Assembly (NCBI RefSeq): GCF_018139145.2
Contig: NC_059481.1
Span: 6,436,368 to 6,500,367 of the forward strand
Length of the DNA stretch: 64,000 nt
Direction: 5' to 3'
DNA from: Gymnogyps californianus
Taxonomy: Eukaryota; Chordata; Aves; Accipitriformes; Cathartidae
Each line of letters opens with the position of its first letter. Positions within the stretch are counted from its first letter, which is position 1. The position numbers and the translations under genes are program-made. The notes beneath the pieces were generated by a model. It saw only the letters and a list, made by a program, of their open reading frames with translations, searched no databases and was not told the origin of the DNA. Below are positions 1 to 11,919 of this stretch, in pieces.

Positions 1-2051
1 AAATTGGTAATGCATTCATGGTAGGACTTGGACACACATCAACATTTCTAATGGTGGGAAGTCGTTGAAGGGGGATTTGGCAGGGTCAAGGACAGCTCAG
101 ACACCACCCACTACTGTTGGTATTGGGAGTAGTGAGACACTGCGGTAAACAGCTGGTATTTCTCAGAGTCATTCATTCTGCTGTTGCCACCTCATCACTC
201 TGTCTAGGGTGTGTGGGTGGCCAGGTACGTTCCTAGGCAGGGAAGTCATTAAAATTGATGTCAGAAATCATAGTCATGTTATGGGGGAGAGGGGACATGG
301 CTGCATCCCTCTTTTAACCCTTTTAAAGCCTTTATGCACTCATCTACCTGATGTATGTGACCATCAGTAAAAAGGGTAGGGGAACAACATATAGATGGCC
401 GGTTATTGTGCCTCACAAGAATACAATAGCTTGTATCCTTAGTCTCACCTGTCTGTTAGTATGCCAAGCACTAGGCTACAGACCCCTATTAAGGTGCGGG
501 AAGGGTCTTTCCCAGAAACAGAACTATGAATGTCTTTGTATTTATGTATTTATTTCTCTGTCTGCTTTCAGGAGGGTAGATGCTGGTTTTAGGTTAATGG
601 AGGTTGATCTGATGCATTGAGGGCATAAAGGTTAGGTGTGATACAGTTAGGGGCATGTTGAACTTTAGCAGGTAATATAGCTTGTGCTTGAATCACTTCT
701 GCCTCCTGTTGAGAAAGACAGGGTGCAATAATATAGTATCCAGGCTGTCTCTCTTGGAGCTTGATGAACGTCACAAGTTAGCTTAGGGTTCATGGTGTGC
801 TAGCTATTCTGCACTAATAGCTTGTGTGTATGTTCTTAACACCGGTGTTGGACAGTTTGCTTCAGAAAAGGCACCTCCATGTAGAAACTTAGGGCAAGGT
901 TGCTACCTTAGCATGAAGTTACAGTAACCTGGAATAGTGTTCTGTATATATGTTCTTTTGTTAGATTGTATAAGGTAGAGCAGAGAGTCATCCTGCTTAT
1001 TTTAATAACAAAATCTGACACATCTGAGGCTGTGGTGGCCAGCTGAAAAAAGACATTAAAATACCCCAGTAAGTGGGGTAATGCCATTCAGGCAAGTTGT
1101 ATATAACTTAAGATAAATAAGAATTGTTTCTTTATGACCTTTGAACTTGTTTGCATGTTTTTCTTAATTATGTTCTTTCAGGTAAGGCAGTGAAGTCTCT
1201 AACTGCTCCAGAAGGAAAGGGTCTGGAAAGAAAATTAACTCTATCTTCGGCAAATAAGTATCAGGTAACAGTGGCAGTGGGGGAGGTTCTTCATTTTTAA
1301 GATATTTCTCTGAACCAGTCTTGATGAACTGAGTTACACCTGAATTTGGAGTTACAGATTCAGAGGAAGGAAATTCTTGTCATGTCTTAAGCTCTCAGTC
1401 GCTGAAACCAGAAAAGTGGCTGCTTTTCATTTTTGTGTAAAGTGCTGTTGCTTTTGATATGCAAATGGTGCACTGTACCGTATAACCTCAGTCTTCTAGA
1501 GAGCAAAAGGAAGGGCAGAGAAAAATGTGTGTGGTGCAGGAATTCAAATGATATGGAAACAGGGTTTCTACTCTCTTTCACAATTCACTTCTAAATTCCA
1601 CTAAAGCAAAAAGAGATCAAATCAGTTTGGACTCCGAGGGCAAGGATTGCCCTGTGTGATAAGGGACATTTGAGAATTTCTGCATGTAATGAATATAAAA
1701 GGTAACGGAGCTGACTGAATGTTAAAGCGGCTGTAGTGAGCAGTAATAGAACTGAGTGGGTTGTAGCTGAGCGACAGCTCATCATGTAATCATCATGTTT
1801 TCCACTTAGAGCATCTCTGAAAAACAAGAAAGATGATTTAATTCTTTTTTGTCTTCCTCTAACAAGAGATTCTGAGTAATTATTTTTTGGAAACCCTTCA
1901 TTGACATCTGGGCTATAGATATATATTTTGAGTGATAGAAGAGTTATTGTCTGTGGTTCAAAATATATTCTCCCTCCCCCACCTCATTAAATCATATAGA
2001 GATTTTCCCCTAGTCATTTCTCTTTCTCCTTAATCGTTTTCTCTTGTACAG
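1..2051 (+). other. Probable OTUD7A 5' intron (or upstream flank)
   Basis: AT-rich, no coding signal. Short open frames of 60-90 codons occur on both strands but have no recognisable content. Nothing else seen. Confidence 0.5.
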
Positions 2052-2186
2052 AGGTCAGATTTGCTCTGCTGGCATTTCACGATGCAGAAGTAATCACTTA
2101 GCAAAGCACAGACTTTTGCGTGTTTCGGTGTCTTTGACGCTCTCCATTCTTTTTCCCGCCCGCCCCCCACCCTTGAGAAGCTGCCG
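2052..2186 (+). other. Candidate untranslated exon
   Basis: The segment is preceded by a long pyrimidine tract ending CTTGTACAG (AG at 2050-2051) and followed by CCG|GTAAGA, a strong donor. It is 135 bases, richer in CpG and GC than its neighbours, and contains an ATG that stops after two further codons (ATG CAG AAG TAA). This suits a 5'-untranslated exon of OTUD7A or of a local noncoding transcript. There is no homology evidence; the call rests only on splice signals and composition. Confidence 0.3.
2155..2172 (-). other. Potential G-quadruplex inside candidate exon
   Basis: CCCGCCCGCCCCCCACCC on the plus strand gives four G runs with single-base loops on the minus strand. It lies 14 bases before the donor of the candidate exon 2052-2186. 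Confidence 0.5.
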
Positions 2187-3458
2187 GTAAGAAGCACAGA
2201 TGGGCGGCAAACCAAGTAGCTCTCTGAATGCAGTCCGTTGAAATTACCATGGCTCAGCCATACAGTGTTGATGAGGCAGGCCATAGTCTGCCTTTCTTCT
2301 CTCTCAATCCTCAGTTCTAAGAAGCTGATTGAGGAGAAACAATGCTTCTGTGATTATATAAAGCAGTAGCAGGTTCCCAGTTTTTACAGGAAGCTCTCAC
2401 TAACCTCCAAGTCAATCTTTTTTTTTGCGCTATCGGGAGAGTGGCAACTGGAAAATGGCTTTATTTGGTGAAGTAGGATTTAAAGGACAATAGGTCTTAT
2501 GAGGTGAAGCTAAAATCAATAAGAGACTGTGCTTTATGCTGTGAGTCTTTAGGCATCAGTATGTACTGCGTACTCTAGTTTTGCATTATATTTTCTCATC
2601 CAGTAGTGAGCAGAAACGTCCTGTCGCACCTGATCAGATACTTTGAAATATGGTATAGTACTACTCTTCATTAGTGGGCTTTGGAGCTTGTCAGGTTTTG
2701 TATCTAGAGGTGTGTTTTATAGTTAATAAAGTATGAGTCTTTTAAAAGTGAAATTGCATTTATTATTTGTAAAGGTGAAGCTGTCCCTATGAAGTTGATG
2801 AAGTGTTGTAAAGAAGACTTGAAGGGTAAAACTATGGCTGTGTTTTTCCTGCAAAGTCAGCAAACTGGGTGGTTGGTGTAGAGTGCAAGAGAGTAACTTG
2901 AATTGCTTACATTTTATATTCATTCAGAAGAGGGTAGCTCAGTTTGCAATTATAATGCACTCCATTTATTTGCTAAAGTTTGTACAGCTCTCTAGCAACA
3001 GGTTTTCCTAATGCAGTCCAGCACTGAAGTGTCTATATGCTTGTAAATTACTTTGCTGATAGCTTTCAGAAAAAGTTCATAATGTAGCTTTGTTCAGTTA
3101 GTGTTGTGGGTTTTTTGCATGTGTATAAAATTTAGAAATAGCTTTTTCTCAGAAATTTATTGCAGATAAGTTAATTAGAAATCATCAGAAATTAAGAAGA
3201 TACATTTCAAATAAAAGTCATTCATCTTCTACTACCTAGGAATGAGTGAAGGACATACTTTTAGATTAGTAAAAGGTGTAACTTTGTATGCCCGTAATGG
3301 AGTATGATAGAAAAGAGTTGTGATTAGAAACTTTGATTAGTGAAAATAACTAGTGATTAGGCACTAGTTTAAGATCTGTCTTCTTGTACCAAATTCTGAG
3401 AGGCTCATGGGAAATGGTAATGAACAAGCAAAGCAGATTTTATACATAATATGCGCAT

Positions 3459-3500
3459 ACACACACACACAGAGAAATATATTTTATATATATATTTTAA
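3459..3500 (+). repeat. CA then TA simple repeat
   Basis: Six AC units, a short AGAGAAATATATTTT spacer and a TATATATATA run. A short compound microsatellite. Confidence 0.7.
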
Positions 3501-6500
3501 ACTGAAACACATTCTAATATGAAAGTTTTCAAACCACAAAAAATGAGAATCCACAGGTAAAAGTCAGTTACTGTTAGCATTGTTTAAAGATGAGACATAT
3601 CGATTGATCTTCCCCTGAGATTTTTGTTTGTTTGCTTAGTAACAGAGTTCACAGTATTTAAAGGATGTTTATAGGTGAAGTTCATGGAGAAATTTCTCTG
3701 ACCTCAATGAAGTTAGGATTTCTTCCTGTGTGTTCCAAAAGATCTCAGAAACACACTGTCATGTTGGTGACTAGGTGTTTGCTTTCGTGTGAACAGTCTT
3801 ATGATGTCAGTAAAACTAATCATGCAAGTAGATTTCTATGGGTTTAAACTCTTCTGAATTCAGGACAAAATAAATGAAAATGTGATTTTAAAAGTAACCT
3901 TTTCATATGTTAAGCCAAATTATAATTATTTTGAAACCTGCATCAATGCACTTGCTGACTTTGTATTATTCACAGAGAAATTTATACTTTAATATTTTAT
4001 GTTAGTAGTGATGGTGGTGTGAGAGAGGAAAAAACCTTAGAATTGGAATTTAATGTTTGTGATTTAGAGTACAGTACAATTCTTGAGAGTTTGTAAGAAA
4101 AAAGTGAATTCACATGCTAACAAAAAGCCAGGACACACCATACTAAATATTATTTACAAGATTCGTATTTTAGTTTACAGATAATCTTTATTTGATCATG
4201 TGATGTGGTTTTTGTTACAATTTTCTGACTGTAAAAGGGGGAAAAAAAGGCACTTCAAGCATAAAATGTAACCCTTTTTCCAAGGTATTTTCCCAGTATT
4301 GGAGTTCCTCTGGTTCCTGTTTCTTAAGTAAGATGTTTTAATGCAAGTGTATAGATAGTTATGTAGTCAAGATCTACTTCTGGAGTTCTATTTAGATCCA
4401 TACCATTTTTAACTTGCAAAAAAACCCTTAGAACTCATTTACTTGAGAATTTTGAGCTTTCAGTGGCTAGGAAAAAGAGAGCTACTTACCTAATGGTGTT
4501 TAAAAAAAATGAATGTGTACAATAAAGTGTAGGTGTTCACAGTATTGAGGAGATAAAACCAAGTTTTATGATCTTGTATTTCTCAGTCCTGTTTACAGAG
4601 ACTTGATAAGAATAGCTGGCTGCATTTCTGACAGCACAGAAGAGTCAGATTAATTTAATGACGTGTAGCTAGACAGTCAAATAATTTAGTCTTTCTTACT
4701 CTTGGCAAAATGTTCCTTGGCTATTGAAGAGAAGGAAGACATTCCAATCCACTTTTGTTGCCCCAGTTTTCTAGGATAGATAGGATTGGTGCTATTTCCA
4801 CAGATTTTTATTTGTGAGATTGCTAAGAAATGTGCCGACATATATTTGGAAATTTCTTTGAAACACAAGCTGTGTACAACATGCAGATAAAGTCCTCAGA
4901 CCTAAGCTCCAACCTAGCTTACTTTTATAGTATTAAAGGCGGAGACTGCTTTTCCAGCTGTCCCGACATCAGAGGGTACCTGTCTGCTCCCCAGGGCCAG
5001 CAGGGCACCAGCACTGCGGAGCAGACTTCAGTTCTGCCCTCAGTACAGTTGCAGTAGGCCAACCTGTAACTAGCTCAATTGCAGTACACTGAAGCTGTGG
5101 ATATACAAAAGAGGAGAGCTGATCTGAAAGGTCACTGGCACTGAAGAAAAGAGATTCTTTACCCCACTTGCTTCATGTTGCCTACTTTGTACTGGCTATG
5201 GTGTTTTTGCAGACCCTTCTGTGAGCTCATTCAATCCAGCACAAAATTCTCCCAGACAAGAAAAAAGTAGCAGGTTTTTTTTTTGTTGTTGGCTGAGTAT
5301 GTCGAAGTGGCCCACAGACCGCTTAGACAAGTATCAGAGCAAATGAAAAGGCGCAAATGGCACCAAGTGGCCCAAACCAGTGCCGCAGAGAAGGAAGAGG
5401 AATCCACTTTTTAAAGCTACTAGGTTTTAGCATCATCTTTGAGTCAGTACAGACTAGTTTTGCTGCGAAAGCAGTATAAAGCAGGTATGTGGAGATTGGG
5501 GATAACATCCATTGTTTGTTCAATCCAGATTTTAGCTATTTTATTTCAGAAGATGAATGTAGATAATTTTATGAGCTTGAGAGTTTAGATCTGGTAGCTT
5601 TCTGGCATGGGCCTGGAAAAGTGTCTCTGTTTTATGTGATAAAGAAGTATGTGTTGTATATAAGGTCTTTAATTACAAAGAGAATTTTCCATTGTGAAAA
5701 GGTGTCTTTAGCTTTTGACCAGTCAAACGATTACTGTGTTTTCCGTGACTTCATGCTGTTACTACAGATGCTAAAAGTCAGCAGCAATAAACATAACCGA
5801 GAGGTTTATCATGTATTAAATTAGAGCTTTGGACAAAAAGACTGCTGCCTCAAAGTTACACAGGCTACTGAGAGCTAAAGGGAACATACAGAAAACTTTC
5901 CAAGATCTTGGTGATATTGTTTCTGTCAGTGTTCAAATACAGTAGCTTTTGCAAAAACTACTTTAGTACCTAATCATGACAAAACCTGAGGTCTGCTGTA
6001 AACCTCAAACAGGGGCACTTCCAGTATACCTGTACTGTCCCGTTACAACCTTTCATGATGGAACTGATCAGAATAAAATTGTTTACAAAAGTCTTTGTTT
6101 GCATTTTGAAGTTGGAAATCTTCAGTATGTATGTTTCTTTGGGCTAATGAAAAACCACATGTAACTATCGTCTGCATGACTGGAAGTGTCTGTATTTTAT
6201 TTTCAGAGATAGAATTATAAATCTGAGCTTAAACAGTGATATAATCAATATATTGATAATATGTCTCACATAATCAAATATGAGAACATACAGTACTTAT
6301 TAGAGTGTAATCATGTCACGGTATTACTACACCAAAACCTTCATGAATCGTTAGTGAGAGGTTGTCACATTTTCATTATGCCATAAACAAGACACAGATT
6401 GAATTTTGAAAGCATTAATTACCTCTATAGGAGCTTACTGGAAATGTTTTATGTTCTTTCCATAAAAACTTTCTTGTGATTGTTTCAGTTTGAATCTGGT

Positions 6501-9500
6501 GTCATTTGTTTTTCTTTCATTATGTATGAATCATTTTGACAGGCTCATCAAATAACTGAATATAGAATTGTGAATACTAAGGTCAAATTAATTACTTGTA
6601 TTGGCAGTTACAATTTCATTTAAATCTGTAGTTCACAATCATAGATAACTATGGCTTTTGCTATGGCCTCTGCATTGAAAGACAAGTTTTGTGTCTCCTT
6701 GTCCATTGCTTGTGCTATTGCATGAATTTCACCCAATTAAGATGAGAGCAATATACTTTCTCTCATTCTCCTAACCTCTGTTTTATTATCCAATGGGTGC
6801 ATGCAAGTGTCCAGGGATGGTTTTAGCAGGAGGCAAAGTAACCAGGAGAGACTTTTCTCTGCAGTCTCTTATGTATTCCTTTTTTTACTTCACGTTTTTG
6901 CTATCAAGAGAGAGCTTTGTTCTGGCTATTTTTTAACTTCTGCAGTTAAACCAGCTGTTTTTAATGGCGCTTCAGAGAAACAAATGGGCTCTTTGGTGGA
7001 CAGTGATACTCTGAGTAGTTCTTCCGTGCGTGCTGTTTCTAGAAGCGTTAATTGAGTTTTGTGAGTGTCAAGCAGTTCGGCAGGATGTGAGGGCGTCAGA
7101 ACAGCACAACAGGCTTGGGCTCTCTTTTTGTTTCCACCAACAGCATTACTGACGCACCACTTGTTTTCAGTGATTTGTGTGTGTGACTGTAATGTGTGTT
7201 GTGAATGAAATGTTGGTGGTGGAAAGGAGTCAAATGAACTCAAAGATCTTGAGCACCATTCTTCAGCTACGAGAATTTTAGCGTAATTATGTGTACTTGT
7301 ACGATCTGCACATAACAATATAAACACTACGGTGAAAGTGAAGTGAAGTGGCTAATGTTTCAATCCAGAAGTCTGAAATAAAGACTTTGGCAAGAGTGAA
7401 AAAAGTATCTGGACAATCTCTTAAAAACCTATCTTAATTTGGCATTTTGGATTGTTTCTTATAATGCTGGGAATCAAAGGTGTGATATCTTTAGTCAAAA
7501 ATGTAAGTAGTTTTGCCTATGGACTTCAGTAGACATTTGTAAAAATGTGCATGTAAGTTCCTGACTGCATGGAGTTGCATGTTCATTTTCCACACCTTAA
7601 ATATGTTGTTTTTGTGACCACCACCACTTCCAAATACTCTGTGTATGAATATGGAGGATATTTAGTTCTTTCTGGTCAGGTTACCATAGCTGTTTTCCCA
7701 TTTCAGTGGAATTTCACAGAAAAGTGAACTTAGTGTTCTAGGTGGCTGACATGAGTTAACCAGGTGAAAATTCAACTCAACCTGAAAAGCAGGTAACGTC
7801 TTACGGATTTTAAAATGACCAGTGAAGGTGTGTTATATTGAAATAAATTTGTGCGACAACATATACTAGGAAAAATATAGCTGAGAGAGTGGAAAAGGAA
7901 AATAGAAAAGAGAGTTTGTTAGTCTGTCTTCTTATAAAACAAATATATTTAACAAATACAAGGATTTGCTTACATAAATATACAAGTAAATACAAATATA
8001 TATATGAATTTGTTAAGAAAAAGCAAATTGTATACAGAGAAGAAAGTGTAATATGTTGTAACTAGGAGGAACAAAAAATTCAAAGAATTGGGAGAAACCA
8101 AGTATAAGAATGATAGCCATAAAAACTTTACAAGATATAATGTTTTAAGACCTTGATTAATGGTACTTAGACTAATAGAGAAGCAGACTTTAGTCAGGGT
8201 CAGAAAGAATGATACCTGGGCAGAGTATCACTAAACAGGCTTTAAAAGAAGAGTATGTGCTTATCATTTTTGCTCTCCTAACAGGTAAACCAGATAAAGA
8301 GCTAGATAAACTACAACATCCTCACATATCCAGTTAGGAAGCAAAACATTATCATATAGCTCTTTAAACCACTCGAGTCTATGCTTCATGGTTAATTTAA
8401 TTAATATTGAGGATTCTTTGAGATCAATCTGCAATGCTTTGTTGTTGTTAGGTTTGTTTGCTGTTTTGTTTTTTTTTTTTTTTAAATCATATGAAATTTT
8501 TTTGAACAAAATCAGTAAATCTTAATCTGCAGATGAATGTTTCATGAGTAGAAAGGGACTAAATATACTGGATCAGCTGGAATAATTTACTCAGTTCTGT
8601 CATTGACATGGAATGTACAGTCAAACTGGTGGAAAACCAGCCCTCTAAACTGGATTTTGAGGTATATTGCCTTTGTTTCTCTGAACCAAACAGTAAGGAG
8701 GCTGCATTCCTAAGAAGCTGTCATCTGATATACATAGCTCTGCAATGGCAAAGCAATCTCAATCTTAAGGCATACTGTTTTGGTTTATCAAGTTACATTT
8801 TAGAATCCTTACGTCTAAGTTAATGTGTGCCAGTGGTCAGACAATATTCCCCTCCAGAAAGCTTCCTTTCTGTTTCTCTGTTTGATAATGAATGTTTCTT
8901 TTGTTTAATCTGAATTGGATTGGGCTCTGGCTGAAGTTCTTGACGGAAAAGCTATTGAGACCTCAACAGTGAGGTACTGAAGTGCTTATAACAATCTTGG
9001 GAAAGAAAGGAAGAAATTCTTTCTCCATAATAGTGCTGCAGATTAAGATTCCAGTGTCAGGGTGCGTAGTGGGAATGATAAATGGATGCAGAACAGTACT
9101 TTACAGTGTCACTTTTGGAGTAAAACAGTAAAACATGTTCTGGTCTTCTCTCCATTCTCACAGGCACATGATACTGCAGAGCTTCAAAATCAGAAGTAAA
9201 ATCAGCTGGACAGTTGCCTCCTGCCTTCCTAAATAGGTAAACATATTAGAAACAGAAACAGGGGCCTACCTACCTCATTCCTGTAAGTAGCTATAAACAT
9301 CCCCTCCACACCCCAAATTAGCATCTGTCATTTAGTTGTTTTGAAATGCTGAGCATAAGGGCCTTGCAAAGAAAACAAGAATTTAATTTGTTTTCTGGTT
9401 GACAACAATTAAGTGTAGCCAACCAAAGAAACCAACTAAAATTATTAACAAGCTAACAGCATGCCTATTGCCTGTGGCAACATAGAGCTGACGGTTGATG

Positions 9501-9847
9501 CAGTGTTACTTGTTAAATGAATCTTTATCTGTGCTTCCTAAAGCTTGGATGCTAAATAAGTTCCTAAAACCATCCATATCATTACCATGTTAAACTGCTG
9601 CAGCAGTTGATCCATCACTGCAGAAGCTCTGTTTTGGGCTTAGTTCTTTGCTTTTATATTCCTTAACAGCTCATTCTGTAATAACATGGTGCAACCCATT
9701 GTGAGACTTAAATGGAAGATCCCCATAGTAATAACCTTGGTAAGGACAGTGAACTGAACAATACATTTGCTAAACAAGTGGTGTTTAGCTGATTATCAGC
9801 TGCTGTAAATTGCCATTTACTTGCTGACTTCTCTGTCCTTTTCCTAG

Positions 9848-9953
9848 GGAGAAAGTGGGTTTACTGGTGCGGATGCCTGCTTCATTTGCTTCACCAAAAT
9901 GAGATAGGGCATGCAGGAGAGAAGGGAGATTTTTGCAAGTAGAACCTACCATG
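9848..9953 (+). other. Weak candidate untranslated exon
   Basis: A pyrimidine-rich acceptor (CTGTCCTTTTCCTAG) ends at 9847 and a donor ATG|GTGAGT follows 9953, giving a 106-base segment. Nothing in it looks coding. Such pairs occur by chance at this window size, so this is only a lead. Confidence 0.15.
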
Positions 9954-10435
9954 GTGAGTTGGATTTTGTCCCTGCTTCTGCTACAGAATTTCTCAGTGAT
10001 GCTAAATACATTGCTTAAACCAAACTTTTCACACAGATGTTTCTCCTTCCCTGGAAGTGTGTTACGCATAACACTTCCTTGGCAGCAGTGCTGGATTGAG
10101 AAGTTCTTCCCTACTGCTTTTTTCTCCTCTGCCACATTAGGTCCACAGAACTGCTTGAGGGGAACTTCAGTAAATTAAAGCAGCAAACTAAATGGAGCTG
10201 AAAATAATTACTTTCTACCATGTACACGAGAAAAGTATGAGAAACTGTGGTCTGTATTCTTAATTTGATGCCACAGGGTCTATCTTGAACACTATCTTGA
10301 ACATTTTGCTGAAAATAAAGTACATAGGAACTAGATTTTTAATTTTGAGTTGCAAAATTGTAATAAAGTGCAGGGACTCAAAATTAGTAATGCTTTTTAA
10401 ACTAATCTGTCTTCCTTGGCTCCATTTTTAAAATA

Positions 10436-10480
10436 GTATAAATATATATATAAATAAATATAAATATATATATTTAAAAT
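10436..10480 (+). repeat. TA/TAAA simple repeat
   Basis: Alternating TATATA and TAAATAAATA units over about 45 bases; low complexity only. Confidence 0.75.
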
Positions 10481-11075
10481 TGCACACCTTACAGACACAT
10501 TCTTAACTAAGCTCATTAATGTTTTGTGAGATGTGTATGTACTGAACAGATGAGCACAGAAGGAAAGAAAAAAAATCCTGAACCTCCCTTCAAGAGGTTC
10601 AAAAGGTTACAGTAAGTCAAATTCCTGGGGCCACAATTGCATGGTCGTGTTCAACTGAACATTTGAAAAAACTGCTGATTGTGAGCCCTGTTGATTCTGC
10701 AAAATGTTTAAAAGCAAGGATCTTGAATGAAAATACCAGATTGAGGATCTAATTAAACACTGTATTATAATGCTTATGCACAAGAGAAATGAATGAAAAT
10801 TCTGCATTCTTGCATTTACTAAATTTGACCTACAGGGTGTTACGGCCAGGATATTCTTCTAGCACCTTTGGCTGTGCATACCATTGGGGGAATCATGACC
10901 TGGAGGCCATGCAGCCTTCAGATTTTAAATCTGTCTTCTTTTTTTGCTAGAATGAACAATGTGTTATAATATCTTCATGTAGATATAGAAGACTTCTGTG
11001 CATATTTGCGACTTTGGAAGCTCTAACTTTTTTTTTGTGATCTGTTGTTATTATATTTGACATGCATGAAGTGTT

Positions 11076-11378
11076 CTATAACATTTTCATAAAGAACAGC
11101 TGTTTTGGTTTATCCCCCCTTCTTCCCCATAGAATGGGTGCGATTACTAATAAATCTCGAGAGAGGGCACCGAGGTACGGGCATGACAACAGTGCCGCAT
11201 ACAAATACCAGCTTAACCTCATGACCAGTGATGTAATCATATCATAAGTCGACATTACCCAATACAGCAAAATGGTAGTCCTGATCCCTCTCCCAGAGGT
11301 GATAAACATCACCGCAGGGAATACATAGTGCATATAAGAACTTACATAACACCACCACGCGAACAAATGAACCAACAT
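11076..11378 (-). CDS. Intact 100-codon hydrophobic ORF in ERV leader
   Basis: A continuous 100-codon frame starts about 100 bases beyond the primer-binding site. It is rich in Leu, Tyr, Val and Trp with roughly three hydrophobic stretches (residues about 3-27, 34-46 and 49-66), then a more basic C-terminus (GRRGDKPKQ). I do not recognise it as gag, protease or env. It could be a conserved leader ORF of this element family or simply open by chance; the lack of stops in an otherwise decayed, truncated copy is notable. The last residues may already be host sequence. Confidence 0.4.
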   Translation of the reverse strand: MLVHLFAWWCYVSSYMHYVFPAVMFITSGRGIRTTILLYWVMSTYDMITSLVMRLSWYLYAALLSCPYLGALSRDLLVIAPILWGRRGDKPKQLFFMKML

Positions 11379-11473
11379 TGTGATCAGTGACTATTTAACT
11401 AATATAAGACATGCGCATTAAAAATTTGTTTTAACATGTTCTGGTCAGATCTGTAGTTATCTCAACCCTTTGG

Positions 11474-11491
11474 GCCCCATGCTGGGCGCCA
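11474..11491 (-). other. Primer-binding site, tRNA-Lys type
   Basis: Eight bases after the LTR end the minus strand reads TGGCGCCCAGCATGGGGC. This differs at two of 18 positions from the 3' end complement of tRNA-Lys(1,2), the primer used by several retrovirus groups. It confirms the orientation and the LTR boundary. Confidence 0.7.
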
Positions 11492-11630
11492 AAAAGGACT
11501 GTCATGGTTTAGGCCCAGCTGGCAACCAAGCACCATGCAGCCGCTTGCTCACTCCTCCCCCCTACCCCTGTGGGATGGGGAGGAGAATCGGAAGAAAAAG
11601 GTAAAACCTCATGGGTTGAGATAAGGACAG

Positions 11631-11636
11631 TTTAAT
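11631..11636 (-). terminator. LTR polyadenylation signal
   Basis: ATTAAA on the minus strand, downstream of the TATA box and followed by a T-rich stretch (GGTTTTACCTTTTTC), as at the R/U5 border of an LTR. Confidence 0.6.
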
Positions 11637-11793
11637 AGGACAACACAAGGAGAGAAGAAGTAATAACAACAACAATGCTTATAAAAGAATGTACAAAATG
11701 AGTGATGCACAATGCAATTGCTCACGACCCGGAACCCGATGCTCTCCCCATTCCCGAGCCCCGATCCCTCCTCCCCCTGGCCAGCTCCCCCAG

Positions 11794-11800
11794 TTATATA
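11794..11800 (-). promoter_or_regulatory. LTR TATA box
   Basis: TATATAA on the minus strand, about 120 bases 5' of the LTR end and about 160 bases 5' of the ATTAAA signal, where the retroviral U3 promoter is expected. Confidence 0.65.
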
Positions 11801-11919
11801 CTGAGTATGATGTCATATGGTATCGAATATCCCCTTGGCCAGTTCGGGTCAGCTGTCCTGGCTGTGCCCTCTCTCAGTTTCTTGTGAAAATTAACTCTAT
11901 CCCAGCTGAACCCAGGACA

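Larger units (their letters stand above)
2187..11075 (+). other. Intronic stretch
   Basis: No gene. It holds the CA/TA repeat at 3.46 kb, a T15 run at 8.47 kb, the TA/TAAA repeat at 10.44 kb and the weak exon candidate at 9848. Somewhat GC-richer patches lie at 4.94-5.05, 5.29-5.42 and 7.02-7.33 kb with no identified origin. Confidence 0.5.
11076..11919 (-). mobile_element. Truncated endogenous retrovirus: 5' LTR plus leader
   Basis: Read on the minus strand, a complete LTR (11500-11919) is followed by a primer-binding site and about 400 bases of leader, after which the sequence fades into AT-rich host DNA near 11.04-11.13 kb. No gag, pol or second LTR is present, so the copy was truncated inside its leader. 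The LTR starts with the same terminus seen at 14771, 49854 and 56082. It lies antisense to OTUD7A. Confidence 0.85.
11500..11919 (-). repeat. Retroviral LTR, 420 bp (U3-R-U5)
   Basis: On the minus strand the repeat begins TGTCCTGGG and ends ATGACA, giving the TG...CA ends of a retroviral LTR. It contains a TATATAA box (11794-11800) and an ATTAAA polyadenylation signal (11631-11636) in the order expected for U3-R-U5. The total length of 420 bases is typical of avian LTRs. Family assignment to the avian ERVL/ERVK-type group is by resemblance of the terminus. Confidence 0.85.

Noticed and set aside
1228..1252. GAAAATTAACTCTATCTTCGG, resembling the LTR terminus
   Set aside because: Only about 17 contiguous bases agree and the TGTCC end is missing; too short to call an LTR.
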